Shown here: in pieces, positions 28,335 to 36,612 of the stretch
Position numbering within the stretch: the first letter of the stretch is position 1
Layout: each line of letters starts with the position of its first letter
NCBI GenBank assembly: GCA_034520625.1
Contig: JAXHNI010000009.1
Span: forward strand, 372,001 to 436,000
Length of the DNA stretch: 64,000 bases
DNA from: JAANXG01 sp034520625
Lineage (GTDB): Bacteria > Pseudomonadota > Gammaproteobacteria > Arenicellales > JAANXG01
Direction of reading: 5' to 3'
Position numbers and translations under genes: made by a program
The notes under the pieces: model-generated
Seen by the model: only the letters and a program-made list of their open reading frames with translations
What the model was told of the DNA's origin: nothing
The model's database searches: none

Positions 28335-30536
28335 TCAGTACATGTCCACCGGGTCGATGTCGATGGACCAGCGAACTTTCTTCGACGCGGGCCAGGTCTC
28401 CAGCCAGGCGAGCCAGGGCGTCAGTACATTGCGCAGGGCCGTGCGGTCCGCTGCGCTCAGCAGAAGCTGGGCGCGGTAGCGGCCGGCGCGTTTCTCCATG
28501 GGGGCGCGCACGGCATCCATGACCCGCACCCGATGGTGCCCGGGGTGCTTGAGAAGTTCGCGCCGGGCCGCGTCCAGGAACCCGAGGGCGGTATTCGCCC
28601 GGGTCGACTCAGCCCTCAGCAGCGCGAAGCGATTGAACGGCGGGTAGGCCGCGGACTCGCGCTCCGCCAGCGCGTACGCGGCGAAGCGCGAATAGTCGTG
28701 CCGGGCGAGCTCCTGGAATACCGGGTGGTCCGGGTACATGGTCTGGATCAGGACTTCCCCCGCATGGACATCGCGGCCGGCCCGGCCGGACACCTGCAGG
28801 AGCTGCTGGAACAACTGTTCCGTCGCTCGGTAGTCAACGCTGTACAGCCCCTGGTCCGCGTTGATCACACCCACCAGGGTCACGTAGGGAAAATCGTGGC
28901 CCTTGGTCAGCAGCTGGGTGCCGACGAGGATATCCGCCTCGCGGTTGCGGGCCGCGTTCAGGCTCGCTTCCAGGGAACCCTTGCGTCGCGTGCTGTCGCG
29001 GTCGATTCGCACGATGCGGGCCCCCGGCAGCCGCCGGCTCAGCCCGTCCTCGAGTCGTTGGGTGCCGGCGCCCAGCGGCCCCAGGGACGTGCCTTCGCAT
29101 CCGGGGCAGGCCGCCTGCGGCGGCTGCTCCCTGCCGCAGTGGTGGCACAACAGCCTGTTGATGCTTCGATGCAGCGTCAGGTGCGCGTCGCAGCGCTCGC
29201 ACTGGGCATGCCAGCCGCACTGGTAGCAGCTCCATACCGGGGCGTAGCCCCTGCGGTTGATGAACAGCAGGCTCTGCTCGGAACGCGCCAGCCGTTCGTC
29301 CAGGGCTTCGAACAGTGCGGAGCTGATGCCGTCCTGCGCCTTTGCCCGGCGCATGTCGATATAGCGTATGTCCGGCAGTGTCGCGCCCCCGGCCCGCTCC
29401 GTCAGCACGAGCTGCCGGTAGCGGCCTGCGGAGGCATTGTGCATGGATTCCAGCGAAGGAGTGGCGCTGCCCAGCACCACCGGTATGTTTTCCAGCTTGG
29501 CGCGGTACACGGCGAGGTCCCGGGCATGGTAGCGGAGCCCGTCCTGTTGCTTGTACGAGGCGTCGTGCTCTTCGTCAACGACGATGAGCCCGGGTCGCAG
29601 CAGCGGCGCGAAAACCGCGGAGCGCGTGCCAAGCACCACCGGCGCGTGGCCCTCCCGGCCCCGCCACCAGTTGTAGTGGCGCTCGCCGGCAGCGAGCCCG
29701 GAATGCAGGACCGCCACGGATTTGCCGAACCGCTCCTGCAGGGCGCGCACGAGCTGCGGGGTAAGCGAAATCTCCGGCACCAGGACCAGCGCCTGCCGGC
29801 CCTGTCTCACCACCGAGCGGATGGCTTCGAGGTACACTTCGGTTTTGCCGCTGCCGGTGATGCCGTACAGCAGGAAGCAGGAGAACCCGCCGGCGCCACT
29901 GACGGTCCGGACGGCGTGGTCCTGGTCGGCATTCAGCTCGAAGCCGCGCGGCGCGTCGAGCTCGGTGGGCGGCTCGGTGTAGGGGACCTGCTGCACCCAG
30001 CCGCGGCGCACCAGCGCTTCGACGGACTGGCGCCAGCGATCCGAGATCAATTTCAGGGCCGGCGCGTCCAGACAGTGGCCCGGGGCGGCCGCGAAGGCGT
30101 CCATGAGACGCTGCTGCACGGGTGCCCGGGGAAGCCGCTCGTCGCATCGCCGGCCGGCTTCGGTCAGCGCGTAGTGATCGGGGATGCCCGGCTCCACCGG
30201 GTCCGGGCCGCGAAGCGCCCGGGGCAGGGCCGTGCGCCAGGCGATGCCAATGGGTTGCTGGTAATAGTCCGACGCCCAGTGCACCAGCTCGCGCAGGCTT
30301 TCCGGCAGTACCGGTGTGTCATCCAGCCAGGCGATGACAGGCTTCAGGGCGTGTCCGGGCGCCTCGTCGGTCGCGACCGTGCCACACACGACGCCCACCA
30401 GCCGTCGGTTCCCGAAAGGCACCAGCGCCCGGGTGCCGGGCACCGGGAGTCGCTTGTCGTCGGCGGGGGGGAGAAAATCGAACTCCCGGCGCAGCGGGAC
30501 GGGTACCGCCACACGCACGATCGACAGTCGCTTCAT
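28335..30536 (-). CDS. priA: Primosomal protein N' (replication restart helicase PriA)
   Basis: 733 residues, normal for PriA. An N-terminal 3'-end-binding domain (RLSIVRVAVPVPLRREFDF) is followed by Walker A (LLYGITGSGKTEVY) near residue 237, DEEH (IVVDEEHDASYKQQDGLRYH), motif III (VVLGSATPSLES) and motif VI (QVSGRAGRD). The zinc domain has paired cysteines: CYQCGWHAQCERC and CHHCGREQPPQAACPGC. It reassembles the replisome at broken forks. The gap in front of it contains DnaA-box-like sites. The ATG at 30536 fits the family start. Confidence 0.95.
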   Translation of the reverse strand: MKRLSIVRVAVPVPLRREFDFLPPADDKRLPVPGTRALVPFGNRRLVGVVCGTVATDEAPGHALKPVIAWLDDTPVLPESLRELVHWASDYYQQPIGIAWRTALPRALRGPDPVEPGIPDHYALTEAGRRCDERLPRAPVQQRLMDAFAAAPGHCLDAPALKLISDRWRQSVEALVRRGWVQQVPYTEPPTELDAPRGFELNADQDHAVRTVSGAGGFSCFLLYGITGSGKTEVYLEAIRSVVRQGRQALVLVPEISLTPQLVRALQERFGKSVAVLHSGLAAGERHYNWWRGREGHAPVVLGTRSAVFAPLLRPGLIVVDEEHDASYKQQDGLRYHARDLAVYRAKLENIPVVLGSATPSLESMHNASAGRYRQLVLTERAGGATLPDIRYIDMRRAKAQDGISSALFEALDERLARSEQSLLFINRRGYAPVWSCYQCGWHAQCERCDAHLTLHRSINRLLCHHCGREQPPQAACPGCEGTSLGPLGAGTQRLEDGLSRRLPGARIVRIDRDSTRRKGSLEASLNAARNREADILVGTQLLTKGHDFPYVTLVGVINADQGLYSVDYRATEQLFQQLLQVSGRAGRDVHAGEVLIQTMYPDHPVFQELARHDYSRFAAYALAERESAAYPPFNRFALLRAESTRANTALGFLDAARRELLKHPGHHRVRVMDAVRAPMEKRAGRYRAQLLLSAADRTALRNVLTPWLAWLETWPASKKVRWSIDIDPVDMY

Positions 30537-30626
30537 GCCGACAATCTACCACGGCGATTGATCGCCGCCCGCCGCCGGGGATAAGTTCCTGTTTTGTGGG
30601 ATTTCTGCGCGATTGCCCACAGAGCC

Positions 30627-30823
30627 TGTGGATAACTGTGTGCATAACTTCCGGAGGTGGCTTTGCGGTTCCCCGTAAACGAGCGGTTGGGCCATGTTGC
30701 ACAATTATTACGCAAAATGTTTTCCTTAATATAATCAGTACGTTACAAAACACGTTCCGGAACGCTTTACGCGGGTCGTGCGCACCCGGACTCCGAATCA
30801 GCGGGTCGGCCGATTGTGCATAA
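30627..30823. promoter_or_regulatory. Cluster of DnaA-box-like sites in AT-rich gap
   Basis: TGTGGATAA at 30627-30635 is the exact complement of the DnaA box TTATCCACA; TGTGCATAA at 30639-30647 and 30815-30823 fit TTATNCACA. All three face the same way. The bases between (30700-30755) are AT-rich for this genome. The site lies 90 bases upstream of priA and 90-280 bases upstream of the kinase gene. It may let DnaA regulate priA, or be part of an origin; few GATC sites are present and no dnaA or gidA is near. Confidence 0.45.
30730..30735 (+). promoter_or_regulatory. Candidate -10 box TATAAT
   Basis: A consensus TATAAT lies in an AT-rich patch 181 bases before the fructosamine-kinase-like start on the same strand. 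The best -35 at 16-base spacing is TTACGC (30708-30713), a poor match. It is the only consensus -10 I noticed in this gap. Confidence 0.35.
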
Positions 30824-30910
30824 ATAACGGGACCCCGCTGGATCCGGTTGTAAATTTTTCAATCACTTACGTCCTAAAGCTGTTTTAATTCCTGAAATGA
30901 GGTGCCCAAC

Positions 30911-31795
30911 TTGAAGCAGGACTGGACTGCGGTGGCCCTGGCCATATCCCGATCCACCGGGACGACATTCCGGCCGGCGGACGCGACCCCAATCGGTGGC
31001 GGCTGCATCAACTCGGCGTTTCGCCTGTCGGACGGTGACCGCAGCTATTTCGTGAAGACCAGCACGCCGTCATCGATCGGTATGTTCGAGGCCGAGCACG
31101 AAGGCCTGCGTGCCCTGGCGTTGCCGGGTGCGCCGCGGGTACCCGCGCCGGTCACCGCGGGCACCACGGACCGCGTCGCTTTCCTGGCGATCGAATATGT
31201 CCCTCTGGCCCGGCTGTCCGGGCCCGCATGGACCCGACTGGGCGAGCAGCTCGCCGCCCTGCATCGCGACACGGCCGGCATGTTCGGGTGGCACCGTGAC
31301 AACACCATCGGTTCGACGCCCCAGGTCAACGACTGGACGCCGCGGTGGGTCGAGTTCTGGCGGGAGCACCGGCTGGGCTATCAGCTGACCCTTGCCGAGC
31401 ACAACGGGCTGCACCCATCCGTTGCAGCCCGGGGGAGGAACCTCATGTCTTGCCTGGACCGCCTGTTCGAAGATCACGACCCGCTTCCGTCACTGCTGCA
31501 CGGGGACCTGTGGAGCGGCAACGTGGCCGCCGATGCATGCGGCAATCCCGTACTGTTCGATCCGGCCACCTATTACGGCGACCGGGAGGCGGATATCGCC
31601 ATGAGCGAACTGTTCGGCCGCTTCGACCAACGATTCTACGACGCCTACCAGGAAGCCTGGCCGCGGGACCCGGGCTACGACAGGCGCCGGACCCTCTACA
31701 ATCTCTACCACGTGCTGAACCATTTCAATCTGTTCGGCGGCGGCTACGCCGGTCAGGTCGCCGGCATGATCGAAGACCTTCTCGCCGACGTGTAG
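30911..31795 (+). CDS. Fructosamine-3-kinase-family protein
   Basis: About 294 residues. The start is TTG at 30911 with GAGGTG 6 bases before it; GTG at 30902 adds three residues. The kinase fold shows TPIGGGCINSAFRL (nucleotide loop), YFVKTSTPSS (Lys), SLLHGDLWSGNVAADACGNP (catalytic HGDLWSGN) and LFDPATYYGDREADIAMSEL (metal DP and D). This matches the E. coli YniA/FN3K group, which phosphorylates fructosamines or ribulosamines on glycated proteins so that they break down. It opens a plus-strand unit away from priA. Function on glycated proteins is inferred from the family only. Confidence 0.88.
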   Translation: MKQDWTAVALAISRSTGTTFRPADATPIGGGCINSAFRLSDGDRSYFVKTSTPSSIGMFEAEHEGLRALALPGAPRVPAPVTAGTTDRVAFLAIEYVPLARLSGPAWTRLGEQLAALHRDTAGMFGWHRDNTIGSTPQVNDWTPRWVEFWREHRLGYQLTLAEHNGLHPSVAARGRNLMSCLDRLFEDHDPLPSLLHGDLWSGNVAADACGNPVLFDPATYYGDREADIAMSELFGRFDQRFYDAYQEAWPRDPGYDRRRTLYNLYHVLNHFNLFGGGYAGQVAGMIEDLLADV

Positions 31796-31839
31796 GACCG
31801 GAGAACACCAACCCCGAACCTCCAACCCCCAACCCCCAA

Positions 31840-32103
31840 TCAAATCCCCATATTCGCCAGGGTCATCATGATGTTGTTGAGCAGCGTGGTGGTATCCGGA
31901 TGGCGGGCCTCGAGCTCCTTTATGGAATCCTGCAGGTTGCTGACAAGCCCGTGGTGGTCCTCCGTGCCGGGTTCCTGCAGCTTCTTGTCCAACTCGCCGA
32001 TGATGGCGTCGAGCCGCTGCCTGGCGTCGACATCCCCGTCGGGTAGGGCGTCGACTTCGCCGCGCAGCCGTTCGATCAATGCCTTCAGATCCTGTTCGCT
32101 CAT
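31840..32103 (-). CDS. DUF4404-family small protein
   Basis: 87 residues, largely helical and charged (DLKALIERLRGEVDALPDG, LDAIIGELDKKLQEPG, LVSNLQDSIKELEARHPDT) with a short hydrophobic end (LLNNIMMTLANMGI). It fits the uncharacterised DUF4404 pattern of small coiled-coil proteins. No signal peptide. It is convergent with the kinase gene and lies 63 bases downstream of the Nudix gene, on the same strand. Confidence 0.8.
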   Translation of the reverse strand: MSEQDLKALIERLRGEVDALPDGDVDARQRLDAIIGELDKKLQEPGTEDHHGLVSNLQDSIKELEARHPDTTTLLNNIMMTLANMGI

Positions 32104-32166
32104 GGTTTCAGGGTTACCTCGTTCACGGGAATGACCGGTGGATGTGTTGTCCGCGCCCGGGCCGCA

Positions 32167-32706
32167 TCATCTGCGCCGGGGCTCGATGTCCGCGGTGTGA
32201 ATCCGGAAGCTGTTGTTGCGCCGGTCCTCCAGGTACAGCCTCAGGGTGCGCTCGACGACGGGGAAAGCCAGCTCGGGCCAGGGTATCCGGTCCTCGGTCA
32301 CCAGCTCGCAGCTCAGGCTCTCGGGGCCCGGAGCGAAATCGCGCTCCGGCATGCGGGCCCGGAACATGACGTAAACCTGGTTCACGTGCGGGATATTGAA
32401 CATGCCGAACAGGGCAAGATCGCTCACGCGGGCCAGGGCCTCCTCCATGGTCTCCCGCGCAGCGGCCTGCTGGACGGTCTCGCCGTTTTCCATGAAACCC
32501 GCCGGCAGCGTCCATTTGCCCAGCTGGGGCTCGATGGCCCGCTTGCACAGCAGGATCCTGTCGTCCCACGCCGGGATGCAGCCGGCGACGATCTTCGGGT
32601 TCTGGTAGTGAATCGCGTCGCAGTGCTCGCAGACGTAGCGGGGCAGCGTGTCTCCTTCGGGAACGCGCACGACCACCGGTTCACCGCAATTCGAGCAGTA
32701 GTTCAC
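32167..32706 (-). CDS. Nudix hydrolase with N-terminal zinc ribbon
   Basis: 179 residues from GTG at 32706, where the family start NYCSNCGEPV begins; the frame is open upstream but the added residues are unlike a protein. Cysteine pairs YCSNCG and YVCEHCDA form a zinc ribbon as in NudC-type enzymes. The Nudix box is GFMENGETVQQAAARETMEE, but the glycine after the final EE is replaced (EEALARV), a small deviation. It probably hydrolyses a nucleoside diphosphate derivative such as an NADH-type or ADP-ribose substrate. No strong ribosome site is seen. Confidence 0.82.
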   Translation of the reverse strand: MNYCSNCGEPVVVRVPEGDTLPRYVCEHCDAIHYQNPKIVAGCIPAWDDRILLCKRAIEPQLGKWTLPAGFMENGETVQQAAARETMEEALARVSDLALFGMFNIPHVNQVYVMFRARMPERDFAPGPESLSCELVTEDRIPWPELAFPVVERTLRLYLEDRRNNSFRIHTADIEPRRR

Positions 32707-32824
32707 GAGCGTGTCATTGTCATCTTGTAGGTGGGAGCGTATGGCGCTATGCTGCGCGGCCTTCAGGTTGCCGACCCCGGGAAGTGTACCGGGATGTGTA
32801 GTCAAGTCAAAAGCTGGTTCGATC

Positions 32825-33667
32825 GTGAAACGTAAAGACAAAAACAAGCACCGCAAATTGCCCAGGCACCGCTATACCGCCGCCACGGCGGACAAGTACG
32901 AGCTCTACCAGCACGCCGTGCAGTCCCCCGAGGAAGACATCGACTTCCTGATCAAGGTGTACGAGTCCGAGCGGGGCCGCCCACCGCGCCATTTTCGCGA
33001 GGACTTCTGTGGCACGGCGCTGCTGACGGCCACCTGGCTGAAGCGCCACCCGGAAAACACCGCAGAAGGTTTCGATATCGATCCGGAGCCCGTGCAGTGG
33101 GGCCAGGAGCGGCATTTCGCCGAGCTCGGCGAGGACGCGGAGCGGGCCACCATCCACCTGAAGGATGCCCGGGATCCCAGCGACAAGCCGCCGGATGTGC
33201 GCTGTGCCCAGAATTTCTCATACTGGATATTCAAGACCCGCCGCGAGATGCTGGACTACTTCACCCGCGCCCGGGAAGACCTGGCGGACGACGGCGTGTT
33301 CGTGATCGACCTGCACGGCGGTCCGGAGTCCGTGGACACCATGGAGGAGGAAACCGAGCTCGAGGAAGAGGGTTTCACCTACGTCTGGGACCAGGACGAG
33401 CACTGGCCCGTGACCGGCGAGGCCCGCCTGTACATCCATTTCCGCTTCCCCGACGGCACTGAGATGACCCGGGCGTTCGAGTACCACTGGCGGTTATGGG
33501 GGCTGGTGGAGCTCAAGGAAATCCTCGAGGACGCCGGGTTCAGCCAGGTGGACTGCTACTGGGAAGGCACCGACGAGGACGGCGAGAGCGGCGACGGCGT
33601 CTTCACCAAGGAAGCCCGGGGCGAGCACTGCGCGTCCTACGTCGCCTACCTGGTCGCCCTGAAATAG
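32825..33667 (+). CDS. Class I SAM-dependent methyltransferase
   Basis: 280 residues from GTG at 32825; the frame starts earlier at 32711, but the KRKDKNKHRKLPRHRYTAAT start is the conserved one. The SAM-binding region is HFREDFCGTALLTATWLKRH near residue 60, and FDIDPEPVQWGQERHF gives the acidic residue for SAM ribose. VRCAQNFSYWIFKTRREM and VFVIDLHGGPES continue the fold. The substrate is unknown; a lysine-rich start could contact RNA. It faces the divergent Nudix gene and is followed by pckA. Confidence 0.78.
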   Translation: MKRKDKNKHRKLPRHRYTAATADKYELYQHAVQSPEEDIDFLIKVYESERGRPPRHFREDFCGTALLTATWLKRHPENTAEGFDIDPEPVQWGQERHFAELGEDAERATIHLKDARDPSDKPPDVRCAQNFSYWIFKTRREMLDYFTRAREDLADDGVFVIDLHGGPESVDTMEEETELEEEGFTYVWDQDEHWPVTGEARLYIHFRFPDGTEMTRAFEYHWRLWGLVELKEILEDAGFSQVDCYWEGTDEDGESGDGVFTKEARGEHCASYVAYLVALK

Positions 33668-33783
33668 CCGCTCGTTTGCGTTACACTGCCCCGGAGGCAG
33701 AACTCAATCCCCATCCGGCCCGCGACCGGGCCTGCCGCGGGGCTCGTGTATAGAACCAGACCGACCGTTGGAGAGGTATTCTC

Positions 33784-35391
33784 ATGACCGATATGGGCGG
33801 CCGCCCGCGCAGTGATCATGGCCTAGAGCACCACGGATTGCGCGACCTGAAGACCACCTTCTGGAATCTGTCGCCCGGCGCGCTGATCGAGCATGCCATC
33901 CGCCGCGGCGAAGGCCGGCTTTCCCGGCACGGCGCGTTCGTGGTCAACACCGGCAGGCACACCGGCCGCTCCGCGCGCGACAAGTTCGTGGTGAAGGATG
34001 AGACCACGGCAGACAAGGTCTGGTGGGGCGCGGTGAACGTTCCCTTCGAGCCGTCGCAGTTCGATCAGCTTCACAGTGAGATGTGCGAGTACCTGGCCGG
34101 CCGCGAGCTCTATGTCCGGGACTGCTTTGCCGGCGCCGACCCCGACTATCGGCTGCCCATACGGGTGGTCAATCAGTATGCGTGGCACAACGTCTTCGCC
34201 GCGAATATGTTCGTGGAAGCGAGCGACGAGGAACTGGCCCGCCACGTGCCGGAGTTCACCGTCCTCAACGCTCCGGAATTCGAGGCCGACCCGGCCCGCC
34301 ACGGGACCAGCTCCGGGACCTTCATCGTGGTGAATTTCGCCAGGAAGCTGGTATTGATCGGCGGCACGAGCTACGCGGGCGAGACCAAGAAGTCGGTGTT
34401 CAGCATCATGAACTACCTGCTGCCCCAGCAGGGCGTCTTTCCCATGCACAGCTCGGCGAACATCGGTCCCGACGGCGAGACCACGGTGTTCTTCGGCTTG
34501 TCCGGCACCGGCAAGACCACCCTGTCCGCGGATGCCAGCCGGGAGCTCATCGGCGACGACGAGCATGGGTGGAGCGACAACGGCGTGTTCAATTTCGAGG
34601 GCGGCTGCTACGCCAAGGTCATCAACCTGTCTGCGGAGCAGGAGCCGGAAATCTACGCCACCACGCGGCGGTTCGGCACCATCCTCGAAAACGTGATGAT
34701 GGACGAGGGCACCCGGGCCATCGATCTGTCCGACAACAAGCTGACGGAAAACACCCGCGGCTCCTACCCGATCTCCCAGATCCCCAATGCCAGCAAGTCC
34801 GGGCGCGGCGGCCACCCGACCAATATCGTGTTCCTGACCTGCGACGCCTTCGGCGTGCTGCCGCCCGTGGCCAGGCTGTCGCCGGCCCAGGCCATGTACC
34901 ACTTCATCAATGGCTACACGGCCAAGGTGGCGGGCACCGAAAAGGGCGTGAACGAGCCCACCCCCAATTTCAGCCCCTGCTATGGCGGACCGTTCCTGCC
35001 GCTTCACCCGTTCCAGTACGCCGAGCTGCTCAAAAAGAAGATCGCCCGGCACAACACCTACGTCTGGTGGGTCAACACCGGCTGGTCCGGCGGCCCCTAC
35101 GGTGTCGGTAAGCGCATGTCCATCCACCACACACGCGCCATCGTGAATGCCGCGCTGGACGGTCAGCTCAAGGACGTCCCGACGGCCACCCATCCCATAT
35201 TCGGCGTGGCAGTGCCCACGCGCTGCCCGGGCGTGCCCGACGAGGTCCTGGATCCCAGGAATACCTGGGCCGACAAGGCCGCCTACGACGAGCAGGCGCG
35301 GATGCTGGCCGGGAAGTTTGCCGAGAATTTCGAGAAGTACGCCGACGAGGTGTCGGACGAGGTCAAGTCCGCAGGCCCCATCGCCGCCTGA
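33784..35391 (+). CDS. pckA: Phosphoenolpyruvate carboxykinase (ATP)
   Basis: 535 residues, normal length for the ATP-type enzyme. FFGLSGTGKTTLSADASREL is the kinase P-loop near residue 240, with GDDEHGWSDNGVFNFEGGCYA and TRGSYPISQIPNA following; NTGRHTGRSARDKFVVKDE is the conserved N-terminal region. It converts oxaloacetate plus ATP to phosphoenolpyruvate, the first step of gluconeogenesis, and so would drain succinate made by the propionyl-CoA route. GGAGAGG lies about 8 bases before the ATG. It has a promoter-sized gap in front (116 bases) and is convergent with the attH-like gene. Confidence 0.96.
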   Translation: MTDMGGRPRSDHGLEHHGLRDLKTTFWNLSPGALIEHAIRRGEGRLSRHGAFVVNTGRHTGRSARDKFVVKDETTADKVWWGAVNVPFEPSQFDQLHSEMCEYLAGRELYVRDCFAGADPDYRLPIRVVNQYAWHNVFAANMFVEASDEELARHVPEFTVLNAPEFEADPARHGTSSGTFIVVNFARKLVLIGGTSYAGETKKSVFSIMNYLLPQQGVFPMHSSANIGPDGETTVFFGLSGTGKTTLSADASRELIGDDEHGWSDNGVFNFEGGCYAKVINLSAEQEPEIYATTRRFGTILENVMMDEGTRAIDLSDNKLTENTRGSYPISQIPNASKSGRGGHPTNIVFLTCDAFGVLPPVARLSPAQAMYHFINGYTAKVAGTEKGVNEPTPNFSPCYGGPFLPLHPFQYAELLKKKIARHNTYVWWVNTGWSGGPYGVGKRMSIHHTRAIVNAALDGQLKDVPTATHPIFGVAVPTRCPGVPDEVLDPRNTWADKAAYDEQARMLAGKFAENFEKYADEVSDEVKSAGPIAA

Positions 35392-35466
35392 TCGGCCGGC
35401 TGCGGCGTTATCCGTAAGAGACGTGACCCGCCCGCCGGTGCCCCCGCCGAGCCCGACCGCCACGCG

Positions 35467-36612
35467 CTATTCCCCGTCGACCCCATACCCGGTCAACTCG
35501 ACATAGCCCCGGCCGCTGATGTGCTCCCCGCGGTGCCGGCCGCCGGCGCTTACCGCCCCTTCCCAGTATCGGAAGCTGTGCACGAATTCCTGGTCTTCGA
35601 GCAGCGGCTCGGTAATGAGCTTGAGATCCAGCACGGGGACGACCAGGCGCCAGCGCACGGGGTAGCGCACCCCGGTCCGGTCGCTGGTCCAGTGTTCCAA
35701 CGGGGTGAGATCGATCTGGCCGGGCGGCAGCGCGGTGGCATCCCCGTCCGTGTCCACGTACGTGCCGCTGTAGAAATCCCGTTCCGCGTCCGTGGCGTGG
35801 CGCAGGCGGAATACCATCAGGGCCCGGCCGCCGGCCAGCTGCAGGGAAAACCAGTCCCAGCCCGACTGATCGGCGGCGAGCGCCGAGCTGGACCATTCAT
35901 GGTCGAGCCAACTGGTGCCCGTCACCTCAAACGTCTCGTTGCCGACCCGGATCGTTCCGCGGGTGTCGAGCCGGGTGTAGGAGTAATAGTATGAGGCGTT
36001 GCCTTCCGCGCCCTTGACGCTCATGCCGCGGTCCCCGTGGGCCACCGGCGGGCAGTCGCCGCCGATGGCCAGGTCGAAACCGAACCGGTCGCTTTGCGCC
36101 GCGACGCGGCCGTTCAGACTCCGCTCGTCCGGGACGCCGGACAGTTCCCAGTCCTCGAGCCAGACCCGGAACGGCGAGGTGGTCGCCCCAGCCAGACCCA
36201 TGGCGCCACGGGCGTAGCGCTCGTCCGTCAGGTACTGCCCGCCTTCGACGTCCGTCACCGCGGCGTGAGCCAGGTACAGTTGGCTGGTGGCCCAGCGCGA
36301 GGGGCTGTCCGGCGGCGCAGGGGCAATGGCTTCGCGAAAGATCGTCAACTGGTATCCGAACCCGCGCCCGTCCCGGGTCTGTGCCTGGCCGGTGATGTAC
36401 CACCATTCGTGCTTGAACCGGGGATGGGCTCCATGGTCAGCGGGGAATCCGAACGCCCGCGGCTCGGTGACTTTGGGATAACCCGCGGTGTCGCCGCCGA
36501 GCCGGCTGCCCGCTGACAGCGACGCTTCCTGCTCGCTCTCCGGGGAGCAGGCCGTTGCCAGCATGACCAGGCACAGCACACGCCACGGGCCGCGAATCCA
36601 GCGTCTACTCAT
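35467..36612 (-). CDS. AttH-like lipocalin-family lipoprotein
   Basis: 381 residues from ATG 36612, chosen because it overlaps the permease stop. MSRRWIRGPWRVLCLVMLATAC is a lipoprotein signal with LATAC. HPRFKHEWWYITGQAQTRDG, WLDHEWSSSALAADQSGWDW and RALMVFRLRHATD are the conserved aromatic repeats of the AttH/CrtC lipocalin-like family. AttH is the secreted partner of the AttEFGH ABC system. Here the ATPase and a permease precede it on the same strand, so it should act in the periplasm or outer membrane with them. A carotenoid hydratase is less likely because no crt genes are near. Confidence 0.85.
   Translation of the reverse strand: MSRRWIRGPWRVLCLVMLATACSPESEQEASLSAGSRLGGDTAGYPKVTEPRAFGFPADHGAHPRFKHEWWYITGQAQTRDGRGFGYQLTIFREAIAPAPPDSPSRWATSQLYLAHAAVTDVEGGQYLTDERYARGAMGLAGATTSPFRVWLEDWELSGVPDERSLNGRVAAQSDRFGFDLAIGGDCPPVAHGDRGMSVKGAEGNASYYYSYTRLDTRGTIRVGNETFEVTGTSWLDHEWSSSALAADQSGWDWFSLQLAGGRALMVFRLRHATDAERDFYSGTYVDTDGDATALPPGQIDLTPLEHWTSDRTGVRYPVRWRLVVPVLDLKLITEPLLEDQEFVHSFRYWEGAVSAGGRHRGEHISGRGYVELTGYGVDGE

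Noticed and set aside
28533..30584. 683-residue plus-strand frame opposite priA
   Set aside because: Antisense to priA, low-complexity Arg/Gly/Ala composition, no domain.
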